DNA of 64,000 nucleotides from Neelides folsomi. Lineage: Eukaryota; Arthropoda; Collembola; Neelipleona; Neelidae. The translations under genes and the position numbers were made by a program. The stretch's first letter is position 1; every line of letters starts with the position of its first letter. The DNA lies in contig JAQGBZ010000015.1 in the NCBI GenBank assembly GCA_034687125.1, forward strand, positions 248,001-312,000, written 5' to 3'. The notes under the pieces were generated by a model that was given only the letters and a program-made list of their open reading frames with translations, had not been told where the DNA came from and ran no database searches. This document shows positions 29,984-42,700 of this stretch, one piece after another.

Positions 29984-32952
29984 TTGATCTCCCTTTTTAA
30001 TGCAATTACGTAACGCACAATGTGAAATTGTGTAACAAAGGAGGAAGTCTAATCTTAACTTTCCAAAGGTCTAGGCCGTTTTTTATAAATTCGCTTTCCC
30101 CTGTACTGAATTTCCCAGTCGTTGGAATTTACCAAGATGAAGTGCAGTAGTTGAGCTCGGAGTCACTCAGAGACTCAAACCCAACCTGATGAACATTAAC
30201 AAGGGAAATTAGGATTAGGGCCAATTCCTTGAGACGAGCGAAACGAAAATAGAAAAACCTTTATTCTTTATTCCGCCACCGGTGGAAATGGACCTTGTAA
30301 ATATGAAGATGAAGACAAATTCCTTTGAGCTTTTTTTGAGTCTTATCAGTTATGATAACATATTCTCCGTTACCACTTAGATTTCGCTGTTTTTTTCGCG
30401 AGAAATATTCAATTGATTTACAATGAAATCGAACGTTAGAAAATCACGTGTTTTTCTGTTTTTCAAAACCGCGAAATCCGTAGCTAACTGGTAACGGAGA
30501 ATATACACTTTTTTGGTATATGACATGACTCAATTTTTTACAAAATTATTTATTCGTATTTATTTATCTATATTGTATCTTTTTCTAAATCACACTTTTG
30601 ACTGCATATGCCGCTCGACAAAGGCCAAATTAATTTTTATAAAATTTTACACATTGTTGGGAAATTAATAATTCTACTCTACATATTTTACTAACCAAAC
30701 TCTGAACAAATAAATATAAAATCTAACTTTGAGTTTACCATCTTAACTTAAAACATTAATCTAAGATATGCGATTATTCTGATAAATACATCAGTTAAAG
30801 AGTATGCACCTCTATTTATGTTCCGCTATAATCTATCTGTATGTTAAACTAATATAAGAATATAACTAAACTATAAAGTATAGTATAGTTTTGATAAAAT
30901 CAGGATAATACTTAATTATGTAAAAAGGAAATATAGATATTTGCGAACATATTATGCTTATTAACTACCCTTATAAATAAATAAATAATGATATAATGTA
31001 CAATAATTATTTTCATTTCTTGAAACAATTACCTTTTAAGTGTTTATTGCATTTCGGGGAATTCGTCCTAAGAGTAGTTATAAATAAAAGTTTGTACGTT
31101 TCATTATCTATTTAAGTTTCGTGGAATCTTCGTATGTTTGGAGCGTAATAAAAGTGCTAATGTCAATTTGAGTGTTGTTGTGAGGCTGAGGGGGTTTGGG
31201 GGTTTTGAAAGCGGAAGGTCAACGACGGCAAGGAGGCAGGTGGAATCCCCCTCATATGCTCTGATGGAGAATTAATCTCATTATTCATTATTCACGCCCG
31301 TTAAAGTTATTCGATACTTAACAATTTCTGTTCGGGCCGAACATTCGAATCTCAATAAGGTAATTGAGAAGATTTAAAAAGTATTCAACGAGTGACCACA
31401 CTGAATTGAAAACTATTCCAAAAAGTAAGTGTAAACACAGAGATACTTTATTATCTTACACAAAACAATATATTTATTACGTACTATTGAATACAAGACC
31501 GATAGGAAAGTTTCACTCCGTTGTTCTCATTTTTCATTTGACCCTTCATGTGAAAGTTTGATTAAAATTTCCATTTAACATTCACACGCTTCATTGTAGT
31601 TTCACAAGTAAGAGGGTATGTAAAATATTCATAAAATATATTCATTTATTTAATATTAATTATTAATATTTTATTATTCATGCTTATTGTTAATTGGTCA
31701 ATAAAAATATGCTTAGATTGTTCTTACCATTATTAGACGAAAGAAGTTAAGTGAGGTAAATACACTCAAATATTGGCTTATCTTATCTAACTCAATATTT
31801 ATATTGAAAAAATTCAATTTGATTAGTGAAGTGACAGATTATCACATTATTGTTACTTTTTGATTTTTAAATGGGTAACAGTTTACTTAAGTAAATTAAA
31901 TTAAATCTATTTTTAACACAAATAATATGTAGATTTAAAAAGGATAATTAAATGTCTATCTAAACTTTGTTACAACTATTAGCAATCAGTAAAAGAGTAT
32001 AGCTTGTACATATTAGGTAAGAGGAATCCTAAATTTGACAAAGTGCGAATTCTAAGAATTCTTTGTTGAGTCATAAAATGATCAATGAACGCTTTGATCT
32101 TTCCGTCCTGTATGATCAAACCTTGTATTTTTAGCCCTCGCTCATTTTTAAAAACATTCAAATAGATAAACATAAAATTATCAATAATTTATCCATTGTT
32201 GGGTTAAGGTCGGATTAAACTATAATTAATTAAGCATTTGGGAAATTAAGCATCCAATCAATCCAAGTCGTGAGGGTATAATAGGAAAATGATGATGGTT
32301 TGGATAAATGGAGCGAGTATTGATTTCCTTCTTCAATCTTTTGCTTCGTCAGGTCGCAATTCGCAATTCTCACAATTCGTCATTTTCAATTCCAACACGC
32401 ACGCGATTCGTTGAGGAAAAAGGTGAGTGGTTGACACGAGACGCGACCTTGTCCATTTATTCATTCTTAACACTTTAATCGCTCAGACAGTCAGGTCATA
32501 AAGTCATAACTTTTGACAATTGAAAATATTTTGTGTGGAAAAAGAGACGACAGGTTTAATGTACATTTTCTATATAAAAGTATAGGTATGGTATAAATAG
32601 TTTTACGATTGAGTGACGTTGCCATTAATCAGCAATTATTTTATCATTGCGGTCACAAAAGGAAATTGTTATTATATTTGTGTGTTGAGGTCAAATTAAA
32701 GGAGGCATTTACTGGAACCAGTTTTGGCTTGCAAGTTCCAATTATATTCACATTTATCTCATTGTTTAAATTTCTCCTTCCTCAATTGTTTTTCTCCCTT
32801 GTCCTTTCATTGTCAAGTTTGATAACTAAAGGTGGTATTATTTATTTTGGTCCGTTTATCAATTAACGTTATTTGACTTATTTGTCTTAAAGGTGTGAAG
32901 ATAAGAAGTTGAAGGAAGATTAGATCTGAGGACATCGTGCCATTGGTGGAAA
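29984..32952. other. Spacer between methyltransferase-like and CD164 genes
   Basis: About 3 kb without a supported coding region. It contains the TA-flanked inverted-repeat element at 30361-30503. The segment after about 32.4 kb is probably promoter, 5' UTR and a 5' UTR intron of the CD164-like gene, since GAGGAAAAAG/GTGAGT at 32412-32427 and an acceptor before the ATG exon would fit. Confidence 0.45.
30361..30503. mobile_element. TA-flanked miniature inverted-repeat element (MITE), 139 bp
   Basis: TTCTCCGTTACCA at 30363-30375 is repeated as its exact reverse complement at 30489-30501. Imperfect pairing continues inward (ATTTCGC/GCGAAAT). The element is bounded by TA on both sides, as expected for target-site duplication by Tc1/mariner-type transposases. 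No open frame lies inside, so it would be non-autonomous. A structural alternative (an RNA hairpin) is less likely given the TA flanks. Confidence 0.7.
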
Positions 32953-34444
32953 ATGAAGTTCGTTTCATCAACTGCTCTCTTCGTCCTTCTCGTCCTCGTC
33001 CCCGTTTTCGGAGTAGATCCACCTCCAGCTCCAACTCCAGCAAAAGGTGACCTTAAAACCATTTTTACCAAATAAATAATTACTATTTTTTTATAATTAC
33101 AATACAAAATTAAAATTGACAAAATTTTTGTTAATTATGCAACACAATTTAATAAATAAATAGTGATGATGTGATGAATAATGCATGGATATTCTGCGCA
33201 TTAGCCAAGTCATTAACTTATCATTTGAAACTCGTGCATTTAATAACGATTAAGTAATTTCAATTTAGGAGGAATTTAAGAGTGTCATTACTTTTCATTA
33301 GTTTAATACACTCGTGGTAAACAATTTTATTAAGTTTAATTGAGCATGTTCCTTAATTGATCTGAATGACCCAAATGGATTGAAACCCGCAGATGACTGC
33401 GAGCCAAAGAAAACTTGTGTTGACTGTACAAAGGGGAATACGAATGTGAACAAGACTTGTGTTTGGGATATGGAAAGCGTGGAAGCTGGAACCTGCGTTT
33501 TGAGCAACAAAACTTCCATTACGGAATTCACGAAGGGAATTATCTGGAATCCAACTGAATGTACTTCTTAAATATTCAATTACAATCTCAATCTCTCACT
33601 CTGCTCAAATCTGTGATGGCTGAGGAATCTATCAATACACGCTAATATATTGTGTAGAAGTTTGCAAATATTCATAATTCTTTTCCATTCTTTCCGCACA
33701 TGCAAGATTCGACTTTAGTTAAATTCATTTTTCCTTGCTTGAGTAATTAAACACACATATGCAAATTCGATCTTTGGCAATTTCACATGTGAGTAGTATA
33801 TTTAAGCAATTAACGTCATTCAGCTATAATTAACTGTTGCGTTTATCTGGTTCACTATTTAGAAATTTATTTGGTGTTGAGTATTTATTTGAATTTATTT
33901 ATGGTTCGAGGAGTTCTAATTAAAATCGAATTAAATTATTTAGGTAAAGACGAGCCTAAAACTACAACACCACCTCCGACAAATACGACAACAACATCTA
34001 CAACAACACCAGCTACAACTACTAGTACTACAACTCCGTCATCATCAAACACCACCACAACAACAACTACTACTACGACACCATCAACACCAACAACGAC
34101 TAAGCCCGCCTCCAATACTACAACTACAGTTTCACCCACTCCAGCACCGACAACTTCTGCAGCCCCGATCACTACAGCCGCTCCCCATACGGCTGACGAT
34201 CATGGATTCGCATGGGGAACATTTTTCGGTTATTTATAATTTCATATTTATCTTGAAAGAATTTTCAATGATAATTAAAAAATTGCATGTTTATTCAATT
34301 AACTTTTAAAATTTTATTAACTTTCCTGATTTATTTGTTTAAATAGGTGGGATGATTTTCACGTTGATCGTCGCTGGCATTTCCTTCGGAGGTTTCACTT
34401 TTTACAAGAAGCGACAGGAGAGAAATTTACATACTTTGTTGTAA
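32953..34444 (+). CDS. CD164: CD164 / endolyn-like type I sialomucin
   Basis: Exons 32953-33046, 33393-33560, 33944-34228 and 34347-34444 encode 214 residues. The order is a signal peptide (MKFVSSTALFVLLVLVPVFG), a cysteine-rich domain (DDCEPKKTCVDC, NKTCVWD, GTCVLSNKT) with N-glycosylation sites, then about 70 residues of Thr/Ser/Pro mucin repeats. A GTFFGGMIFTLIVAG transmembrane segment and a ten-residue tail ending ERNLHTLL complete the protein. In vertebrates CD164 cycles between endosomes, lysosomes and the surface, and its tail ends KERNYHTL, where YHTL is the sorting signal. Here the Tyr is Leu. A strong donor (TT/GTAAGT) overlaps the stop; splicing to 35095 would only change the last residues. 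The Thr-rich frame makes long antisense shadows. Confidence 0.88.
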
Positions 34445-36442
34445 GTTATTTTTTATGGTGGTGGAATTTTCAGTTTTTCAGTTTAACTTCTCTTAACATG
34501 ATTTATCAAAAAATGCAAGTAGATGCACGTAGAAAATCTTTAATTTTATCTCAATTGAAAACGTAATTTAAAGGGTTTTATCAAATTGGTAAATATCAAA
34601 TTGTAATTTTTGTATCTTGAAACTATTTTGATGTCTTCTCATTGAAAGAACTCAATGTGAGATTTTTTAATATCTTTTATGACATTTCGAGATTTCAACC
34701 ATTTGAATTGATATTCAAACATTTTCAGATTTTAAAGAATCTTTCAAACTAATGAGCCTATTAATTAATTCTATATTAAATAATTTTTGGTGGTAATTGT
34801 AGTTAGCTCAATTTTAATCACTTTGGATTTTGGTGCATGTTCAACTGTTAATAGTCAATTAAGTATAAACCTGTGCTAATGAAAAAGTCAATTAATTAAA
34901 AAATTAAAATGTAATTAACTAATTTACGATTTCAATACTATAATTAGAATTACTATTAGATTAACTGCTTAATGTAAAAAGTAACTACCCGCCTTTTCCT
35001 TTTAAAACTCGTAGATATTCGTCGATGTAAATCGATGAAGAAATTAAAAATTGCTCAGTGCGCAAAAGACCGTATAAGATTCTTAATTCCTCTACAGAGA
35101 AAATTCCTGAACTGCTTCTTTCATTCTTTTCCTACTGACGGATCACCTTTTCATTTCACATACGTTTGCATGAAGCATTTTCAATCCTGGAAATGTCAAA
35201 GTTATTTCTGAGGTAAGAAGTTAATCAAATTGTTATTTATATATTATTTAATCGTTATTCAGTTATTCAACTAATTAATTGTAACTTTAAATATAAAAAC
35301 ATATTACTTATTTTGTTGTTAATTTAGGTATAATTCCTATTTTATTTTTTTTCTGTTTATTTTTCCTCCCCTTTAAAGTCAATTTGATCCATGAGCAATT
35401 CCAAATATATTTATTAATTAAAGATAAGAATATGATTCATTAAATGCGTCATTAAATGTATAGGTATTATATTAATATTCTAAATATTCCAAAATATTAA
35501 TTTAGTTCATTCAAATGAGTCAAATTTTGTGTATTTCCGTATAAGGAATCTGCAAAATATTCCATATGTAATCTCTTTAAGATCTTAATAAACGCCATGA
35601 TTCAAATATGTCAAATGTATACTTTTAATGATAAATAAGTTATAAATTGTTTGCACGTAAGATAAGATAAATACTTATTAATTAATTAGGTAAAGTAAAT
35701 GATGTCAATGTTGAGTGCGAATTCATGTGATTTAAATAAGAATTAAAATTTAAATATCGAATCTCTAACGTGGTGAGAAATCTCATCAAGAGTCCAAATA
35801 TTCATCATAATTTTATTACCGTTAAAAATTAAATGTAAATTGAACAAGTGAAGCGGTGATCATTGAACCACATAAATTATAATCCAACGTTCGTCCATTA
35901 TAAAGTAGACGTTTGTAATTGCGTAATTTATCACATAATTAGCCATAATATCAGTAATTTGGAATTCATATATTTACCTAATTAGTGTATTGTTAAGTTC
36001 CCCTTAATTGATGTTTATTATATATTGAATACATTGTAAGAACCTCGTCATTTATTCGTGTTTGATTCCTGAATAAAAAAAGATATTTGTAACAATTTTG
36101 TGCATTTATTCTGTGAATAAAATATTATTCATTAATTCATTACACCTACTGCAATTATTTTTATTTGACTTATTTAATTCACAACAATTACAATTGTCCT
36201 TCAAAAAGCATCACCGCAATATTTTATTTTAGCAATGAATGAAATTAAGAATAGAGGGCACAATGAGAAATTCAAAAATGCATTCACCTAAAAACCGGTT
36301 GGATCTCTCCGCTCCAATTTGAACTTGTTTGCTTCTTTGTAAAGAAATCTTTTTTTTCTATTACGATTTCTCTCCTCGTTAAACTAGAGCTTTAATTGAA
36401 AGTTAAGTCGTTTCGTGAAGGGTTTGGGTCGTTGGATTTGCG
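34445..36442. other. Spacer between CD164-like gene and IWS1
   Basis: No coding region is supported. An exon-like segment at about 35095-35211 (acceptor CTCTACAG, donor CTGAG/GTAAGA) may be a 3' UTR exon of the CD164-like gene. The rest is plain AT-rich DNA. Confidence 0.4.
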
Positions 36443-39268
36443 ATGGAGCGGGCCGAGTCTCCGACCGACGAATTGGAGGGACCGACCCAACTCATCAATC
36501 CGCCAACGCCGGGCGAAAATTCTCATTCGCCGCATTGTAAAATTACTTTATTAATGGATTAATTAAGTAACATAAACTTTTGTCCAGTCTAGTCATTAAG
36601 AAAATCAGTTCATATGTTAATTATTATTTTATTGGGTTTTTAATTTAGCGGCCGTCGAACGGAGTCCTACTCCTGATGAATTCGAAGGTCCAACCCAAAT
36701 GATTGATGAACCTTCGCCTGGTTCACCAACAAGAAGCCGTAGCGGATCGCCATCTCATTTAGGTGCGTACTTTGAATTAATTACAGTTTTTATATTATAT
36801 CTTGGATTATTTGGTTTATTATTTATTAAATAAATTTATTATTTTAAGAAATCCGAAGTCGATCATCAAGCCCAATGGAAACTCAAATGGAAGGTCCAAC
36901 TCAAGTGATTGATGACGAACCGGATGAGCCCATGCATTCTCCACGAGGTTCAAGATCTCCAAGTCCAACTCAAATTGGAGGACCTACACAATTGATTAAT
37001 TCGCGATCACCTACTCCAAGTATTGAATTAAAATAATGTCATTTATTTTAGTTTACTTTATAACACTTTTTCCAGCAAGAATGATTTAATCGATTCAATT
37101 TTATGAATTGTGTTTTGTGTATTTATCTCTTAGATTTAATTTTCAATTATTGTAAATAGATCGTGAAGAGACTCAAGTAATTGAAACGGATGATCCTATG
37201 ATTGGAGCTACTCAATTGATTGACGATCCGGCCGTTTCTCCAAGTGTGGAAAAAGCAAATTCTCGGTCAAATTCTCCAACGCCTTCAAATGCGTCAAGTC
37301 GTTCAAGAACCTCGGTCCGTTCACGTGGTTCCGCTAGATCTAAAGGATCTCGCGGCTCAGCTCGTTCGCGTTCAGGTTCTCGATCAAGATCGAGGTCAAA
37401 ATCCGGTTCACGATCAAAGTCGCGCTCAAGATCTAGATCAAAGTCGGGATCTAGGTCTCGATCCGGTTCCAGGAATCATTCAAGATCAAAGTCAAGATCG
37501 AGGTCGAAATCTGGGTCACGATCTCGTTCACGGTCTGGGTCTAGAGCTCGCTCTGGGTCTAGGGCTCGTTCTGGTTCAAGGGACCGTTCTCGATCCCGAT
37601 CCGGAAGCCCCAATCTAAGGCGATCTCGATCCCACAGCATTGAATCTTCCGTCATTCGAAGACCAATGAAGCGAGTCAAGAGATTTTCTCGTTCAGATTC
37701 TTCAAGTCGGTCAAGGTCCCGCTCACCGCCTAGCAAAAACAGTAAGGAGATTGATATAAAGATTTAGAATCAAATAAGATAATCCTTATTAATTTTACCT
37801 ATTTAATTTAATCAGACGAGACTACTTCTCATCGTCAACGCATTGACTCTGACGAGGAGGAACCAGAGGTTCCTAAAAAGCCTGAAAATGAGGAAGGAGA
37901 AGAAGGTGAGGAAACCGCAGCAGCTGTTGTTCCTCAAGTCTCAGACTCTGATTCGGATGACGAGGGCGGTGGTGTGATTGGAGATAGGAAGCCCAACATG
38001 GACTTCACCTCTGACTTTGACGTCATGTTGGCCAGAAAGAAGGAAGAGCAGACGAAGCGTAGGAAGAGGAAAGACATTGACATCATTAATGACAATGATG
38101 ATCTCATTGCACAACTACTCGGGGATATGAGACACGCTTCGGATGTAAATTTCAAAATTTTGATCTAAACTACTTAAATAATTAATTAAACATTATTTAT
38201 TAAATTAATATTTTCAAAAATAAGGACGATCGAGAAGCAAATCGAGAAGGGAAGCCGGCCACAAAGAAAATTTCTATGTTGAGCGGTGTGCTCTCTCAAT
38301 TGAAGAAACACGATTTGCAAATGGCGTTTTTGGAACACAATGTCTTGAATGTGTTGACCGATTGGTTGGCTCCGATGCCCGATAGAAGTTTGCCAGCATT
38401 GAGAATTAGAGAAACTATTTTAAAACTTTTGACTGAGGTAATTTAAATCTAAATTAATTTATTTTCCTTCTAAATCCTCTTTCGAAAATTATTGAATGTA
38501 ATAAATTAACGTTGACATAAAACATGAATTAATTGTTGATTTCATATTTGTAGTTTCCTCGCCTTGACCAATCAATGTTGAAGCAGAGCGGAATTGGGAA
38601 AGCGGTGATGTATTTGTATAAACATCCAAAAGAGACGAAATCAAACAAAACATTTGCTGGACGGTTGATCAACCAATGGGCTCGGCCCATTTTTAATCTC
38701 TCTACGGATTTTAAAGCTATGAGCAAAGAGGAACGCGAACAAAGAGATTTGGATCAAATGCCGAAGAGACGAAGAGTCTCTGAAGAAGCCCCAGCGCCCA
38801 GAAATCTATCAAATCCTTTAGATGCTTCAGAAAATACGTAAATTCCTATTTAAATTTATTTTATGTATTTAATTTTTAAATAAAATTGTTCATTTATTTA
38901 TTGTTTAATTTTGATTTTGTTTAGGAATGTTCGACCCGGGGAAGCTGGTTGGGTTCCACGTGCGAGAGTCCCAATGCCTTCCACGAAAGATTATGTTGTT
39001 AGACCCAAATGGAACATTGAGACTGACATAAGCAGGGTGAGTTTGAAAATGAATTTAATTTTATTAATGTTATTGAAAGTTAGATAAATAATTGACCATG
39101 AGTGAAATTGAATAACTTTAAATAACTTTAAATGGAATGGATCAGGGGAGAGCGAAGCAGACGACTCGTTTGGACAAACATATTCGATCGTTGGCAGAAC
39201 GGAAAAAGCAATCTAAAGCTCAAAGGGCCGTTTCTATCTCCATTGAAGGAAGGAAAATGAACCTTTAA
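36443..39268 (+). CDS. IWS1: IWS1 transcription elongation factor with an RS domain
   Basis: Partner of the elongation factor SPT6 on RNA polymerase II, linking elongation to mRNA processing and export. Nine exons (36443-36536, 36649-36762, 36849-37019, 37160-37741, 37816-38144, 38225-38437, 38554-38837, 38925-39036, 39146-39268) give 673 residues. From about residue 431 the TFIIS N-terminal-type domain is clear: [50 protein letters not shown] and [16 protein letters not shown]. It is followed by the conserved C-terminal [12 protein letters not shown] and [11 protein letters not shown]. The first 150 residues carry six copies of a (G/E/A)-x-TQ-(L/M/V)-I motif. Residues about 155-315 are an SR-dipeptide-rich domain that is not typical of IWS1. 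All junctions are GT-AG. Confidence 0.95.
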
Positions 39269-39790
39269 TTTAGAGATAACTTTAATTTATGTATTTAAAT
39301 ATCTAATTTAGTTCCTTAATCAACTCGATATTTATCAATTACTTACATATTATTAATCAATATATCCTCCCCAATGAAATGACGTTAAATTGTGAGTTTT
39401 TTTATATTAATTAACACAATGTTTACATTAAACTATTAAATACTTTTATTCTTTATTAATTAATTGAAACAGTTATGAAAGTTATGATCCATTTTTATGA
39501 ATTGGAGCTATTTTCACTATATTGACTAAAATGCGATTTTCATTTTACAAATACTTATTTTTGTTTTTGTAAAACTTACCCGGAAGTTGAATTGTAAGAT
39601 AAAAGTTTAAATAAAAATAGTTTTCATAACTGTTTTTTATTATTTAACTCATACCTGTATCTGTATCATACGAGATATCATATCGCAATGTTATTCAATG
39701 GCCCAAATATGCTTTTAAATCACATAATATACATTTTTTAATTAGAGTTTAAAACATGCTTCATCAATTCATCACGGTTCGTAATATTGA
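39269..39790. other. Tail-to-tail spacer between IWS1 and REV1-like genes
   Basis: 522 bp of AT-rich DNA holding the two 3' UTRs. Nothing else seen. Confidence 0.6.
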
Positions 39791-42700
39791 TTAGAAATTA
39801 AAGCGAAACATTCCATGCCGATTTTTGATGGCATAATCTTGAACTTCGTTGATTACGCGATAGAAAACATTTTTCCAATTTTCATTCACAGTTTCGTCTT
39901 CAATCCTCCTATAAAGTTAAACCATTGATTAGAAATTATTATTAATGTTTTTAAAGTAGCATTTAAAATAAAATCTCAACCTTTTTAAGAATCTTAAAAG
40001 AATCTCGGAATTTGCCGTAAACCCCGTTTTCATCAATTCTGTGAAATAAGTGAGAAAGACATTGAGATCTCCATCATCTGGATTATGTTCGATTTGTATC
40101 ACTCTCCTGATTTCATTCCTCACATCTTCCATTTCATGCTTTCCGTTCAATGCAGGACGGAATTTGGGCATTAGGAAATCGCGAGCTTCGAGTAGTTGGC
40201 CTTTAGTAAGGTGATCGTCGCATCCCGTAAACCAATCTGAGACAACTGGAATTAAATTATCATTTTTTTGCTCTTCAGCAGCTTTATCTAAATATTCGTT
40301 TCTCAGTTGATTGATGGGATTTAAATGATCCCATTTGGAAATGAGGAACGGCGGGGTTGGGCTTTGACATAAAGTTGTGAATCTTCGGGGTTTCCGTTTT
40401 TTCTCACGGGATTTGATAGGGATTTGTGTAGAGAAAAGATCTTCGTCTTCGGAGATTTCACCGGTCGAACTTTCGTCAGAACTTGGGAATTTGACGAGTT
40501 CTTCTTCGCTCGACTCTTCGCTATACAAAGTGGAACATTCAGAAAATGATTCAATTTTTAATTTTTCATTGACAATGTGTTCAACTTTATCAAATTCTTT
40601 TATTTCACATTCTTTGTCCTCTTTATTTTTATTTGAAACAATTTGGATTTTCTTTGTATTTAAAATATGGAATTTATTGGCAATATCCCAATTGTCGATT
40701 CTTTTCCGATTCGAACCTAAGGCTTTTGAACTTTGATCCAGTGAATTTTGAACTATTTTACGCGAATTTTCTGAAAATTTTGACCCAATTTGCTCAGAAG
40801 GAAGTGAAGGAAGAAAATTCTCTACATTTGACTCTTGAGTATAAAATTCCAAAGGTGGGGAGTTACTATCAAATTTGAACAATTGTGTTTGGGAATCCTC
40901 CATGAAATGAAGCGAAGGTTCGTCCACTTCAGGAAGAGAATCATCTGAATCTTGGAAAAACAAACGCCGTGACGAAGAAATTCGACGGATTTGTGAAGGA
41001 GGCAAAGGAGTGGAAATGGCGAATTTGGAAGAACGGAATTTTGAGAATGTTGGAGAACCGGGAGAAATCTCAGAGCATTTCGGAGCTTTAGATGAGATTA
41101 TCTGCGAGACAGGTAATGAATTGACTGATTGTGAGATGGACGAAGATTTGATTGAAGTTGAGGAAGTTGAAGGTTTGGGAGAAATTTGGCGAATCATTTT
41201 TAAATTGGAGGGTTCGGGTGGATAAAGCAAATGCAAGCGAGCTTTTTCCAATTTCCCTTTAAGGACACTTTCCGTGATGAACGAAGGTTTGAGAGTTCGA
41301 CCGCCCAATTTCCTGTTAATATTTATTATTTAAAGTTTTATTAAAAATCCCTATATAATAAAATATCGGTGTCTGTCAGTCAGCGACCGACCTGCAGGGC
41401 TCAATATTGCTTATATCCACAAATTTTCTTTACCAACATATCCGCCAGCTCACGAGTACGAAAATGACAGCTCGGTTTTTGATTTAAATGCTTCGTTAAT
41501 TAATTAACGCCAATTAACCAAAATATTAATCAAGTTTCCCGCAAATTAATTCAACCCTTTACAATTTCATTTTTTGAAAATCCGTGAGGGTTGAATTAAT
41601 TTGTGGGAAATTTGATTAATTTTTTGGTCAATTGGCGTTAACTAATTAACGAAACATTTTTATTAAAAGCTGTCATTTTCGTCCTTGGTTAGAGGCAGAT
41701 TTTTAAGTCTAGTTTTCAAGTGGCTAATAAGAATACCGTGGGCTCTAGGTCGGGCCCTAGGTTTGGGAGCTTAATATTTTATTAAGATAACTGGCCCATC
41801 TTAATAAAATTCAGGTGTCAGGTGTCTTTTAATCGGGAGACCTACAGGGTCCAATGCTCTTATAAGTCCTTAAAAACCTTTTAAAATCATGACAATGACA
41901 CAGAGTTTGGCATTTGCTACCCGATTCGGGTATAACAAAAGGGACAAAAATAGCATTCCACGATTTTGAAAATGTTGTTTCGTTAATTAATTAAGCACGA
42001 ATAATCACAAATTTAACCAACTTTCCCGCTAAGAAATTCAAAACTTTACCAAATATTTTGGAATTATATTTAAGAAACAGTCGAGTTTGTTTACTATTAA
42101 TCCAGTCGCCAATAGAGGGGAAATTAAGCAATGTGATTCCGGATGACTCAATTTAATTTGATTCAAAATAAAAAATGGTCCACAGAGAAACGTTTATAAC
42201 GCCCCCTTTCAAACTTCCCACACAAACAAACTTTCTCTTTCATAAATCCCAACTTTCGTTCAATTTCTGATTATGAATTTTCTTTTCGCAATTCCGCTTT
42301 TAATTTCGATTAAATTCGAGGTCAATCGAGTAAATTCTTTTTCAATATATTGACCCTTAACCATTCTTTTAACTTTCATTCATTATTTTCATTTTATTTT
42401 CTCTCTTAGATATATGTTGCATTCGAATAGTATATATTAGGTAGGGGAACAAACCCGTCGGGAGACGGGCCGGTTACTGGTTAACTAATAAATTAAATCA
42501 ACAGAACCACATCTCTTGAATAAATAGGTGAATTGTATATGCACAATAGGTGAATCAAAATGGTTATTAGCTTAAAGGTGAGTTAATTTTTAATTACTTT
42601 TTCTTTGAATCAGCCAAATTAGTAGCAATGACATAATTGATCCTCCCACTCAAATAAGGAGAATAAATTCCTCCGTGTTTGATGATGATTTCTCGAAGTT

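Noticed and set aside
33936..34172. Val-rich minus-strand frame
   Set aside because: Antisense shadow of the Thr-rich mucin repeats of the CD164-like gene.
37220..37736. Alternative plus- and minus-strand frames in the IWS1 RS region
   Set aside because: Produced by the repetitive SR codons; splice phases fit only the SR frame.
41313..42597. Possible missing REV1 polymerase exons inside the large intron
   Set aside because: All frames were scanned by eye; the intron holds only inverted repeats and AT-rich DNA, and exon 4 joins in frame directly to the BRCT exons.
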